Below are positions 1 to 11,769 of a stretch of 64,000 nucleotides of DNA, in pieces. Each line of letters opens with the position of its first letter. Position 1 is the first letter of the stretch. Made by a program: the position numbers and the translations under genes. The stretch is from Eucalyptus grandis (taxonomy: Eukaryota; Streptophyta; Magnoliopsida; Myrtales; Myrtaceae), in the NCBI RefSeq assembly GCF_016545825.1, contig NC_052616.1, forward strand, positions 6,262,001 to 6,326,000, given 5' to 3'. The notes beneath the pieces are model-generated. The model had not been told where the DNA came from. It saw nothing but the letters and a program-made list of their open reading frames with translations, and did not search any database.

Positions 1-1398
1 ATATTTAAGCTCATTTACAACTCATTTACTTAATATAACTAACAAATTTATATGATCCATTTAACACTTATATATAAGTTAAGAAATGGTTGAATGACCC
101 ATTTTGATTGGTCTAATCATAGGTCAAGGGTGCATCTGCACATTAAATGAATTTTTGACCCTCTCCTTTGATGAGGAGCGGTTTTATGCTCCTTGTGCCG
201 ACGAAGAAACTCGTGCCCGAGTCGGGAAAAACCCTCCCGAGTCGTGCGAACCGCCCCGTCTCCGCATATCGAGTTAGGCCGGAGCCGGAAGTAAGGGCGC
301 GATGAATTGGTTCTAGAGAGGTATTAATCGATTATAGAGGTCCAAAGAATTGGTTCTAGAGAGGTATTTAATCAATTACAGATGTCCAAAATGTCTGAGC
401 TCATTGCGAAGGGCCACCGAAGACTTCAGCTCATTCTAATTCGATGCGGGCAGAAGGGCCACCAAGGATTTGGGCTCATTCTAATTCAATTTAAGCCCTC
501 TCACTCGAATGCATTCCCCAAGCCCAATCTTCGTGCAAATGGAGCTAATTATCAGGTCAAACTTGATTCACGTGATCACTTGGCGTGTTCCTGTTCATAT
601 ATACAAAACCTAGGAGAACAGGAAAGACCCATTATTCTACTGATCTTCTCGCACGGTTTTCGAGATTTTGAGGAACTGACTCGATCGCTTTACGGTCCGA
701 CAACGTGACAGAGATCAGGTGGGAATCTTGATTATAATTACCTCTCTAGGCTCTCTCATTGACCCCAAATGACGACAAGATTAGGTCCGCTGGTCATATG
801 TTCAGCCATGTGAGTTTCTGAATCCTCTTATTAAACTTGAGCAAGCTCTCAGCTGAACCAGCCACAAAACACAACTGAGGCAGCATCATCTGCTAATCTT
901 AATCTGCGTGGAACTCGTGCAAGATTTGGTAATCTGGTCGGTTTGACATGTATGGGAGGTTTTCTTCTTTTGGTTCTTCTTATCCACAAAGGGATGATTT
1001 TTAAGTATAGAATGGCAGCTGTACCATAAAAGAATTTTTATTCCGTCCATTGGTTTAAAAAAAATGAGAGCTACTTGTACAATTATTCTTAATCTATTAT
1101 GTGAATAACAGTTTGTTTGGAAAAAGAAGAAGCAAATGACAAATAATTAGAATTTTTCACGGAATTCAAGAATTTGTGGCTTGCAACATATCATTACTTT
1201 CATAGTAATTTAAAGAATGTTATGCTAGCAAAACCCTTAAAATATCATTTCACGGGTAATGTCAAGCGACAAATTTTACCTTGAACGACAAGTCGAAGCC
1301 TTGTCATAAGAGATCCAGGATTTGAGAAAAGTGTTTAGCTTGGATTCGAGTCTAGAAAAACCTAACTAACCGAATTTGGAAATTCGATGAAAATCCTT
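1..1398. other. Gene-free stretch with a possible decayed LTR
   Basis: No gene is recognised. Positions about 180-720 look like an old LTR end: a GC-rich start, internal short tandem repeats, a TATA-like 'atatataca' near 597, and a 3' part resembling the R/U5 zone of plant Ty3/gypsy LTRs ('ttttgaggaactgact' near 668). No partner LTR, primer-binding site or target duplication was found, so this is a weak inference. A short open frame at 382-708 lies across the repeats and has no recognisable domain. The rest is AT-rich and unremarkable. Confidence 0.3.
304..390. repeat. Tandem duplication, 43-bp unit, two copies
   Basis: Two adjacent copies begin with 'gaattggttctagagaggta' at 304 and 347 and end with 'gtccaaa'. 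They differ at a few positions and by one inserted base. A second, looser direct repeat built on 'agggccacc' and 'gctcattctaatt' follows at about 399-492. Both sit inside the possible LTR relic. Confidence 0.8.
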
Positions 1399-2497
1399 TG
1401 GCCGTGTTTGGTGGACTTGATATAACTCCGGATATAATAATTTTTATCTTATTCGGTGTTTGGGAGAATACTAGATTTGGATATGTTCGGTTGTGATTCA
1501 GATAAATAATCCCACATGGGAGGTGTGATAAAGCTCACATAAGAGGTGTGATAAAGCCTGATAGGATATGTAATATCAAAAAAGAAACTGAAGAAAAAAA
1601 GACAGAATAAGGAGAAAAATTTGATGGACTCATTTCGCTGCTCACCAATCGACATTGTCCCCACCATGTTTGCACATCTCAGTTGATCTCTCTTCTCTCC
1701 ATCGTCTCGCCACCATCACCCTTGACCCTAAATGCGATCGCCTTAGATCGCTGCTTCCGGCTCCGTCATGCGCAGCCATCAAGAGTTCCAATGAACACTG
1801 CTCAATAGAAGGATAGCAATGACAGGTTAGATTAATGGGTTTGCCAAGGAGGGTTCATTTATATGACCCATTTAATCTGTTGATGATGGGTCATCGAAAC
1901 GAGGTTGTTTATTAGAATCTATTTATATTTTTTGGGACATTTTGGATCTACATCTTGTCCATGTTTAGTATTCTATTTTGTGCTGTCAAAAGTTCCTTAG
2001 GCAACAAAGTTGTGACTTTATATGTTTCCTTCAATTTTCAATTTTGGGTGATAGTCTGTTTAATCTACTAGGAAGAAGAATTTCACAGAGAAAACAAAGG
2101 ATATGAGTTCAGCTGTGGAGGACTCAAGTATTGATATCAGATTATTAATTCAAGAGGCAAATTGCAAAGGAGGAAGATTGAGCAACTAAATCGAGAGAAC
2201 AAAGAATTGTAGCGACGCACACTAGATGTGGAATTGTTAACCTCCCGTCATTGGTGGAGGATGAAGATGATGGTGAATTGTGGTGTCTCATCTTCCTTCA
2301 CCACCGACCATGAGAGGGAGAGTGAGAGAGTCGAGTCGAGTGAGGCTGTTCAGGTATTTTAAACTCTGATTTGGATATTATTGATCTATATTCACATTAT
2401 ATCTAGACATTACCAAACACTATATAGGATATTTTGAAATCCTATCCTATCCAACCTTCTCTTAACCAGTAAAAATGCCAGACGACCAAACACATTC
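1399..2497. mobile_element. Probable non-autonomous TIR DNA transposon
   Basis: The left end reads 'gccgtgtttggt' near 1401 and the right end reads 'accaaacacattc' near 2485, an inverted match. Each end repeats the motif GTGTTTGG again about 45-65 bp further in, so the ends share a degenerate inverted repeat of roughly 70 bp. This terminal style is common in PIF/Harbinger- and hAT-like MITEs of plants. No clean target duplication is visible. The interior (about 1660-2360) is not AT-rich filler. It has a CT-rich leader-like stretch and, after a possible splice acceptor 'ctactag' near 2070, a stretch whose translation is coiled-coil-like (EQLNRENKEL) with one stop, so it may be a captured gene fragment. 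Confidence 0.45.
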
Positions 2498-4842
2498 TTA
2501 GATTTTCCCCACCTCTGTCCCCAGTTCACGCCAACTTGATGCCTTAAAAAGAGCAAAACATACATATTATACACATAGAGCAGACATGCAGTGACAAATC
2601 GAGCATCGTGAATCACAAGTCCCCTGACCTATCCTCCTCTCTTTCCAAGTCTATATGGCTACATGCCAGATATCTTTGTTGACTGAAACGAGGAAACTGC
2701 TGCTTTTGTGTCATTGTTATCTAATATCCCAATTGCTGTCTGTCTCAATTGATATTTTTAGCAATGCATAATGCCAATGAGAAGACTGATGACCACGTTT
2801 CGTACCAGTGATGATTCCCCAACTATGTTCCTCCAATAATGCACCAATGTGGTGGTTGACGGAATCATGACTTTTATTAAGCTCAACGCTACGCGAGCTT
2901 CTAGACAAAAGGAGAAACCATGGGTTCTCTCCATGGCTGAAAGTCTATAATGAAAACCCCTTGCCAGCTTCCTTGTCCAGCAAACATCCAAGCCCAGAAG
3001 GACAAGGAGGCCGACAGGAAACTGCTCGCATAATTGAATCGAGTTTGTCGTACCCAAGCTTGCTAACTTGTCATATGTCATATGCTCCCGAATGAGAATG
3101 CATGCATAGTCCCTATTGAGTGAAAATTGATGAGATTCATGTCTGCGTAGGCCAAATGGGACTCACTTACCGTAGTGTTTGTGGCAAGTTGTACAATTTT
3201 GTACATACATGTAGCCTTGGACGTTTGGGGAATGAAAGACAACCAACATTAATTGATTTTGGTTATTCCCATGAGGGACGACAAACATTAATTGGCTTCA
3301 CTATTCACTTTGGATGTATATATATGTAGCACTGGCTGATAAAATGTCCACACAAGCTTAAAACTCTGTTTTCGCGAGAATTATTGAAGGATTTTCATAT
3401 TGTTTCGCTGATTGTTGTCCGGGAGGGGTATTAACCTAATATTTTTTTCCCAGTTATCTGTGTTCTTTTCTTGACCAACAGAGGGTCAAGTGGGAGGTAC
3501 AAGAAAAATTCGAAATACTTAAACAACAAAATGAGCATTTTGACTGCGTGCATGATTTCGCTACTGTCACTTTGATTTCGACACTTACTGTTGCTCCCCA
3601 ATGTCAAACAATTTGGTCAGTTTGACGAATAACAAAGCGTTCACGGTAGTGAGATTGACAATAGCTATTGTGCCAAGAAACTTGGAGACGTTGCGTGCTT
3701 TCTTAAGTATCGTATGAAAGAGATTTAAAGGCAGTAATCTAAGAAACCCTAGTTCTACCTCTGCATGGGTAAATACTAGAATAATTTTAAGTTAACTTGT
3801 TGCAGAAAACGAAGTTATTCCCTTTGATGTCACTGATGATGCGCTGCAAGAATCGATGGTCTTCTTCAGAGATTGGAACTTAAAACCCTAGTTTGTCGCT
3901 TGTACTATCTTTTGCATGCACGCATCGAGATCGGAAGATTGGCCAGCGAAGCAAACATGTACGTTTTGAGAGTTTAATATGACCCCATGTTAGTCCCAAA
4001 AATATGATTTTGTCTGAACGAAAGATGTTTGATTCTTCTTAGTAAGAAATTACATCAAGATTCATAAATAGTATCGAATGATGACTAATTTAATTGCATC
4101 TCCTAACCATTTTCCAATCACATGTTAATAAGAAACTTCACTCCTTATCCTGGACAGAGATCTGGAGAGATTTTCATCTGAGCAAAACGCAGATCGAGGA
4201 TCAATAGTGCCGGATTTCATAAATTATAATGTTAGGTTATATCTATTTTTGTTTTTTTCTTTCCGGTTTTGCATTTAGTTATATAATATTCATTTGAACT
4301 ACCAAATTACAGTTTTAGGAATACAAGTATGCGTCTACCAAATGGTGAAATTCGACGAACGATATCATTGACCGGAGCGTCATTATCATTTGAAATTCTA
4401 AAGTGGCGAAAGTCATAGATTTATTGTTGAAGCAAGGTAGAAATGTTTGACCGCGGGGGTAGAGGACGGCGTATAATTCGCTTTTATTATGGACAACGAC
4501 ACGGTGGAGGCGGGTGGGCTCGAGTATCAATTTGCAAACTTAGGCTCGCACAAAGAGAAATCTCTCAACATTAGTTCCGATTCAAAAAGAGAAACTTAAT
4601 TACGTGTAAGCATAAAGCACATAATTATGTGCCTAAAACCCTAACTCTAGAAGATTAGTACTCACAATAATGTGACAGGCAAAAAGAAATAACCAGAAAA
4701 TATGATACCTCGAGAAACCTATAGAAGGATGGTGCTACATAACGGTTGCGATTATCTAGAATTTCTCCGGTGGAATTTTGACCACAAGTTTCAATTTGTA
4801 GGAGATGGGCAATGGAAAGTGATATCTCTCTAGTTTATTCAA
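2498..4842. other. Intergenic, no gene seen
   Basis: Only short unsupported open frames occur here. Neither strand shows conserved domain text, paired splice sites with coding continuity, or RNA gene signatures. Confidence 0.6.
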
Positions 4843-5025
4843 AGCAACAAATCAACGGACTGGATCGCGAAGGCTTGCCGCGATGATTCCCTTGCAACGC
4901 ACTGGCTATCTCATCCTCCTCACTGTCTTACGTCTCTTTTATGTTTGGACTTGGGTAAATGTCCTCGTTTTGTTCCTATGAAGTAATAATGAAAGAAATC
5001 TCAAAAAAAAAAAAAAAAAAAAAAA
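4843..5025 (+). mobile_element. 5'-truncated LINE, 3' end with poly(A)
   Basis: An open stretch at 4843-4986 translates to S-N-K-S-T-D-W-I-A-K-A..., ending in a stop at 4984. It resembles the C-terminal part of the RNase H-like domain that closes ORF2 of plant LINEs ('N-x-A-D-W-x-A-K', then a W and a 'PP' motif). The stop is followed by a short 3' UTR and a run of 23 A at 5003-5025, as expected of target-primed retrotransposition. A stop at about 4834 lies in frame upstream, so the copy is truncated or broken. No target duplication was identified. Domain assignment is by eye on about 45 residues. Confidence 0.5.
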
Positions 5026-5374
5026 GATGGTAAAAAGAATCGGGCAATAATTAATTCACAAGAAATTGAAGTGCTGGTTATTTTAAGATTTTAAAGTCTA
5101 TTAAATACACAATTGTGAAACGCTTTCTTTGGATTTAGAAATGAAAATAGATGTGATCCCCCAGCGTTGAAGCAAGAAAGATGCATCAATAAATCTCTTG
5201 ATTTTGATTGGGAGAAAGTGATGTCTTTGACATCGTTTCAGTTGTTCATTGTTAAAGTATTATTTTTAGAAATACAATACTTGATCCTTTTCTTTCCTCA
5301 AATCTTTTTATATGGATACAGTTGATATTTAATGTAAAGTGTATTGATGAAGATGATGCCAACGGCGAAAATGA

Positions 5375-5771
5375 GATCTATGATATACCACCGTAGAAGG
5401 GATCATAACACAATGGTGAAAAAGATGTTAGTCAAGTCAAAGCAATTATGCAGCAATGAAGAGATAAATTGAGATAGGACCTGAGCAGGTCTTTAAACTG
5501 CTCCTATTCTCGGAGTTAACCCCAACAGTAAAATGGGGTAATGATAACTGCAGGGGTCCGGATTACCCTTAATTCGGATCCACCGGTCTTGATTCCCGTG
5601 AAGCCCTTCTCCTAGTATACTAGGCTGGGTTTAGGAAAATGATAGGCAGCTGGTCTGGTCCGGATCTATGATATGCCATTGTAGAAGGGATCATAACACC
5701 AAAAGAAATGGTGAAAAAGAGGTTAGTCAAGTCAGAGCAATTATGCAACAATGAAGAGATAAATTGAGATA
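5375..5771. repeat. Pair of ~105-bp direct repeats flanking ~185 bp
   Basis: The block starting 'gatctatgatatacca' at 5375-5476 recurs at 5663-5771 with about 90% identity. The second copy has a small insertion ('accaaaagaa'). The spacer 5477-5662 holds no ORF or TIR that I can recognise. The pattern could be a short tandem duplication or the remains of an insertion between duplicated ends. Confidence 0.65.
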
Positions 5772-7202
5772 AACTGTGAAATCCTAACAAAAAAAAAGGT
5801 CTTTTTGCCATTTGTGGGCATGCCTGATTTGTGAAATGAAATTGATCTTCTTTTTTTTACCCTTTTCAAGAGTTATGATGTGGTGGCCTGTGCTCCCGTA
5901 TCCTTGGTTTTTGTTTATGTAATGAGGAAAGCAGTATTGAAAATTTACTAGGTGTTATTATTAAGATAATTAAATTATCAAAAAATTTGCATAAATAATA
6001 ATTCTGAACAAAGAGCAATCTACAGCCTCAATTCATGTGAATTTAATCACACAAAATTTCACAGCATGTGAATTTCTACGAGGGTATTTGATCTGGCGAT
6101 ATACACAAACCTAATACATATAAATCTAGATAATTTAAGGATCATTACGAATAAGGTGAATCTCAACCATTGATCATGTAGAGATTTCTCTTCGATCTCG
6201 CGTCACTAAACAACATTGAGGTTGCTAGATTCGATCAACGGTGGATTGAATGGCATGTTGCCTAGTCAGGGAGGGAGGGACGGTGGTTAGGAGGTGGGCT
6301 CAAGTTTCATTTGTCATAAACACTGAAGACAACATGTTACCTCGTGGATCCCAAGTGGCTTCACCAACCTTTCTGTTTTTTAAAAGGTCAATTTCTGTGG
6401 TAGTTTCATTTCGTGGATGTTTAGATCAGCTTATTCGAATCTCGACTAATTCACCTCTCCAGGATTGAAAGGTCAACATTTGACGGCGCCTTGATCATTC
6501 TACTTTTTCAAACCGGTAATAACTCGAAAATCCACATCATATGAGGATTATATTAAGATAGGCAATTCACCTTCCATTATACCCGGATCAAGGGATGACG
6601 GGCAATCCACGAGTTCTATGAGAAATGGAGAAATCTCGTGATTATTGTCCGATCCAAGATTTAAACTTTCCGGTGTCTTTTTAAGAGGGAATTCGCTTAT
6701 GAGAGTGGAATTTCGACCCAAGAGAATACAATTTGTGCGCAATGCAGGTGCGTGTCTATAAGCACGTAATTTTAAAACCTCGAAGGAGCTTTAAGCTTGT
6801 CCATTTTTAGCACGCGTTGACCTTGCGAGGTGGAGTAGGGAGAATGCGTTATATAGGCTTGAAGGGAAAGAACGACATAAACACACGCATGGATGTAATC
6901 TTTTATTAAAATTTGTCTTTTACATATTTGCTGACTTTAAGAAAGGCTGCCAAGATCTCTTAGAGTAGACATGCTGAACACGTAAAAACACATTCCGTAT
7001 GGGACTCATGTAGAAGTATTCAAATAGCATGTCAATTAGTGTATTTATATACAAGATTATATCTTCTCACATTCACATAAATGGATATACATATTCTTAT
7101 CACAAAATAACAAAATTTAATTACCGTGCGTGATATATTTATAAAAAAGTCCCAATCAGAAGAAGCATATATGCATATGTAAATTTTACTTAATTGTAGT
7201 AC
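5772..7202. other. Intergenic, no gene seen
   Basis: AT-rich DNA with a few short open frames lacking recognisable domains. No RNA gene or clear repeat boundary was noticed. Confidence 0.55.
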
Positions 7203-7488
7203 GTTTAAGGTCCATTTGTTTGAAGGAAAACCGTTTTTTGAGATTTTTTTTAAATTTTTTTTACAGTATTTGGATAACAAAAAACTCACCAATTTACATA
7301 AAACATTTTCCGGCGGCTAAAAATAATAAGTTTAGATTAAAGGAACACGACTTCTCCTTCTGGTAAGATGGAAAGCGTTTTCCTTCAATTATTAAACAAG
7401 CAAAAACTAACTGTTTTTCCTTAAAATGATTTTCATGGAAAATATTTTATTTTTATCATGAAATTGTTAGTGAAATAAACACACCCAG
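7203..7488 (-). mobile_element. MITE, same family as the copy at ~52606-52852
   Basis: The ends read 'ggtccatttgtttgaaggaaaa' style on the left and 'aaataaacacacc' on the right, which are inverted relative to each other. The interior has many GGAAAA/TTTTCC blocks. The reverse complement matches the segment at 52606-52852 over shared strings such as 'catgaaaatcatttta' and 'agttagttt'. No coding capacity. Target duplication not resolved. Confidence 0.5.
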
Positions 7489-7804
7489 GTGTAAACTCAC
7501 GATAACAATAAAACTCTTTTTAAGCATAGTAAACTCGAACAATCATCACGTACTCTTAATGAAGATCCGGTAAATACCCGTTCACATCTCGTACCATTTA
7601 ATTTCCTGTTTCCTTGTATTACTAAGAGAGGAGAGGACCTCACACCTTAAAAGAAAAGAAAAGAAAAACATGAACAGACGAAAAGATGAAAACCAAGATG
7701 AGTTCACATGATGATGAGGGTTTGGCATGCAACGCAAGAAGTCTTTTATTTTTTATTTTTGGTCGGTTGCAACGCAAGAAGTCAGTTGCGAAGAAGTTGG
7801 GTGA
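7489..7804. other. Intergenic, no gene seen
   Basis: Holds a short duplicated string ('ttgcaacgcaagaagtc' near 7727 and 7767) separated by a T-rich insert. Nothing else was recognised. Confidence 0.5.
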
Positions 7805-8140
7805 GCAGCTGAAGCAACCTCGGATGGCATCGTAGCAAAACTGTCACGGATCAGAGCGGTTGCCTGCAAAGCCGGAGAGTTTCAAGCAAAGTGGGACAGA
7901 CAAGGGTTGCAACTTCTCCTGAAGAACATGCAAGACGCTAGCGGCATTGGACTCCAGTACAGTTCAATTTATCTTGAACTTAGATTCGTAGATTTTACAC
8001 TGTGTTCGAATACCATGTGCGAGCTTCGTGCTCGAGTGAGGGATCACAGAACGATCTCGATCGCTCGCCAATTGTCTGAAGTCCAGATATCCTCGATACG
8101 ATCACTGCTCGTTATCAACCGTTTCAAACGCTATGATTAA
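7805..8140 (+). pseudogene. Unidentified exon-like open frame
   Basis: An open frame runs from 7805 (just after a TGA at 7802) to a stop at 8138-8140. Its first half has ordinary protein composition (A-T-S-D-G-I-V-A-K-L... then K-W-D-R-Q-G-L-Q-L-L-L-K-N-M-Q), and an AG acceptor 'gtgagcag' lies at 7801-7808. I do not recognise the family. It could be a decayed internal exon of an unknown gene or a chance open frame. No partner exons were found on either side. Confidence 0.2.
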
Positions 8141-11100
8141 ATCGGGGAATTGGCCGGCATTTTCAGATGCTTCTTTTTGGCCAATTTCGTCAGGTAGTTT
8201 GAAGAAGTTTGTTTTTTTGTTTTTTTTTTCTCTCTGTATTAGCCAGCATGCGCTAGATGTATAAACAAAGTCCAATGTTCTTATTGTTGAAAATTCAAAT
8301 ATCATTTGTCTAAAGAATGGCAAATTCTCTAATAGTTTTTACTGTTTTGATCAGAAGGGAGTGCACATAGGTCAATAAGCGGTGGAATGGAAACTTTAGG
8401 TTAGAAATGGTAAGATTATAAACACATAAATTAAGGAGCATGATCCGGGAAAGAAATCATAACTTTATGAAATTCTGATCAAGAGGGAAGATAATCTTTT
8501 TAGTATCCAAATTCATCTTACTTACAAATTTTCTTTTAATAAACAACAATCTGCTTAATTCTACATTTATAAGAATGTATCAAGTACAATGTAAAATCAG
8601 GAAAATAAAATAAAAATCATTAAAAAAAACCTGAGTCTTATCACTTTTCATTATTTAAATCTACTTGGGTTGGTGAAAAGGAAGTAAAAGTTTGAAATTG
8701 AGAGAAAAAATCATTGCCTATTGCCCAAGAAACCAATTTACTATTCACACCCCCTTTTATCTTAATATATATAGTATTAAGATGTTATTGTTATTGAAAT
8801 ATTATATCATATGTCTTAACAAAAAGTCATATATACTTTTTATATCTATTTGTCTTAAAATTTAGGTTATACATTCTAACATTGCATTGCAATTGGTTTT
8901 TAACAATTGTCTTGATACCATATGCTTGTTTCCTCTATTTATTGCAAATGGTACTGAGCTAGTGTACTACAATATAGCAAATATGGCCATAAGTATACTT
9001 AGCGCCATTTATTTCGTAAACAATAAATAATTTGAAAAATATTTTCTTAAAAAAGATAATTTGTATTACTTATAAAAATAAATAAATAACCATCGATTTA
9101 AATATAAATTATCGTCGGTAATAAAAAAATTCATTAATTAATTATTTCAAATTATACAAAGGATCACTCTTTCGAAAATATTTTTGAAATAATTCATTTT
9201 TAAATTTAACATCGATAGATATTGGATTCTTGCTTACTTTATAAACCTTCTGAAATATATGATGATTGCTTCCAAATGTCTCTGCATGCACCACCCCCCG
9301 AAAAACGAATACCACCATCCGGATCTGGCATTTGCACTTTTCGTGTGATCCCCATCTAACAAGTCCCCATCAAGGAAAATAGAAATCGTAGCTTGGAGCC
9401 AATTCAATGGAACCTAACATTTGCAATGTGTACAGGAGGAATTGGGCATGGGGGGCGCTGTCACCCGACTGTGTTTTGGTTGGCCAGAAATGCCGACCTT
9501 TACCTAACTGTAATGTATTATTTTATATTATTATGAAGTGAACTTTTGAGAATCGCTAATGAGAAGGACGCAAAATGGAACTCTTTTAAGGAAAAGAAAC
9601 AAACCACATTTTTTCAGTTTGGTGAGAATCCATTGCCTTAAGGCAATGCACCGACAAAATAAAAACAAAAATAAAAAAATAACTTAAGGCAATGCATTAG
9701 AAGAAAAGAAGGGTAGTGCTCAATAGTGCCACCGGGTACTGGAGAGTCGTGTGATCCCTGAAATGTGATTTTCGGCTATTCTTTGGTAAAAAAAAAGAAA
9801 AAAGGCAGATTTTATGTGTACCCTATTGTCCAAAAAATAGAATTTTTGTGTTTCTAACAATTGCTACGAAATGGAGAGATGTGTTTACTTGATCGATTCC
9901 GAAGGATCTTGATGCAACGATGCATTATTAGGGCGGGCCATATCGGGTGTCAAATAGGCATGACTTTGCTTTGGTACTAAGAAAAATGTGTGAAAATCGA
10001 GGAACCTTATTTATTTTATTAGATAAAAAGGCTCAAGGCTGAGGTATCATGCCACCACGCTTTTATCTCGTGAGGGTCTTCATTTATAATCTAGTTGGTC
10101 ACTTAATCGTGCTTTTTACTTTATTTGTTGTATGAAGGCATGAGATGGTTGACTTTTGTTTAAAGTGTTATTATACGCGGTCTGATACGAGAATTTTGTA
10201 GTTCTAGTGTGCATGGACTTGCGCACCGATAGATTGCTCAAATTTTTTTTTTTTTTTGGGGCTTTAGTAACGGAGCATTTTTCGGCCTATTATAAGAATA
10301 ATAACTTGTTGTAAGTCATAAATTCTTGAAAGAGTAGATCCCACAATAATTATAATTTTTTGTTGTTTTTATTTTTATGATTCAGAACAGATTGTTATTA
10401 TCATAATAGTTTTTTTTTATTGGATTTTTTGATAGACTATTTAAATGAATATCTTTAGAGACCTTATAAACAATAGTTGAAAGTGATAAGAACTTTGACC
10501 GCGTTTATTAATGTAATTGAAACAAAGTTAAAAATTACAATACACGTCAGAAGAAACCCCGTCAAGCATTGGAGCTCATGTTTCGACCATCTTTGTCGGT
10601 AAATTAATCATGGTTCATGATTTTCCCTCGTGGCATCATTGCATATGTCAATAAAGTCCTAAAATGTCGACACGAATGAATTGCATAGGTGTTTAGAAGA
10701 TGAAATGGTGACATCGCGCCGACATCACATCTAGGAGCTTATGCATGGCCTTGAGACTAGCTACAACAAGTTGACGCCGTTAACAAAAATAAAAGTTTTG
10801 ATCATGAGTATCATTAGAAATGAAAACTTAAATTAATGGTTCCAGATTATACACTTATCATTAAACATCCATATGGCAAGATCACATGAACACATAGAAT
10901 AAAAAAAAAAAAAACACAGAGATTTGTTAATCGACCTATCGGAATAGGTTCCTCAATTTCTGGAACTTGAAATATATCCATCGAATCCTTCACTTATCCA
11001 TTTCTCGAGTTATCGGTCCTACCCCGGAACCACTCATTCCTAGACACCATCTTCTCATTGACGTGTGTATCAACAAGAGATAGTCCATCTCCACAAGAAT

Positions 11101-11730
11101 CAGGGCTAAAACTGGATTCAACGCTTCCCGAGAGCTCGCACCTCAGCTGAGGTTTGAATTACGTTGGCCGACACCTTTTTCCCCAAAAGTGCAAGCAGCG
11201 CTGCGGTTTTACCTGTTTGACTTTGTTGCCCTGTCGCGCCTGAACGTGGTCAGCTGTTATCGCAAGCAGTCGATTACGTAAAGGCTTAAGTCCCGTTTGA
11301 TTTTTGTAATGCGATTTTGTCACGGGTGATGACATTAGCGGTTCAGCACGCTCTGCATCTTTTTGCCCGAAGGGGGAGGAGGAGAGCGTGTCGAGGATCG
11401 ATCAGGGGGCTGTGCAGGCCCCTGTTTTGATACGTGGATCAAAGGGGAAATGATGCTAAAAATAATGACTCAAATCGAGATGTGAACACCCCCTTTTTTC
11501 TAGTCCATGCGATCTCATTTAAGGCAATTTATTTGGCTCAACGTAGGTGAAATCACGCATATGTTTTTTTTTTTATGGGAATGATAGTTCCTGTGCTATG
11601 ATGGGAAGGAAAATTCAATGATAAAAAAAAAAATGGAAGGAAAAAAAAGGAAAAAAGAAAAGGCAAAAGGAGTTGTCTTCGAAATCCCACACTATTCAGA
11701 CCCAAAAAAAAAAAAAAAAAAAAAAAAATC
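8141..11730. other. Gene-poor AT-rich intergenic region
   Basis: Low-complexity and AT-rich DNA, notably 8560-9230. No gene, RNA gene or clear transposon boundary was seen. A stretch at about 10905-11160 ('acacagagatttgttaa...') resembles decayed LTR-retrotransposon sequence, but only by a short string. Confidence 0.5.
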
Positions 11731-11736
11731 CCGCTC

Positions 11737-11743
11737 TATAAAA
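11737..11743 (+). promoter_or_regulatory. TATA box of the TPP gene
   Basis: TATAAAA follows a long poly(A) tract (11703-11728). A CT-rich leader with (CT) repeats follows from about 11790, typical of plant leaders. A second TATA-like box (TATAAAG) lies at 11826-11832 and could be the one used. The transcription start is not mapped, but about 11770 fits the first box. Confidence 0.5.
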
Positions 11744-11769
11744 TGCCCAGACCACCTCGTCTTCCTCGT

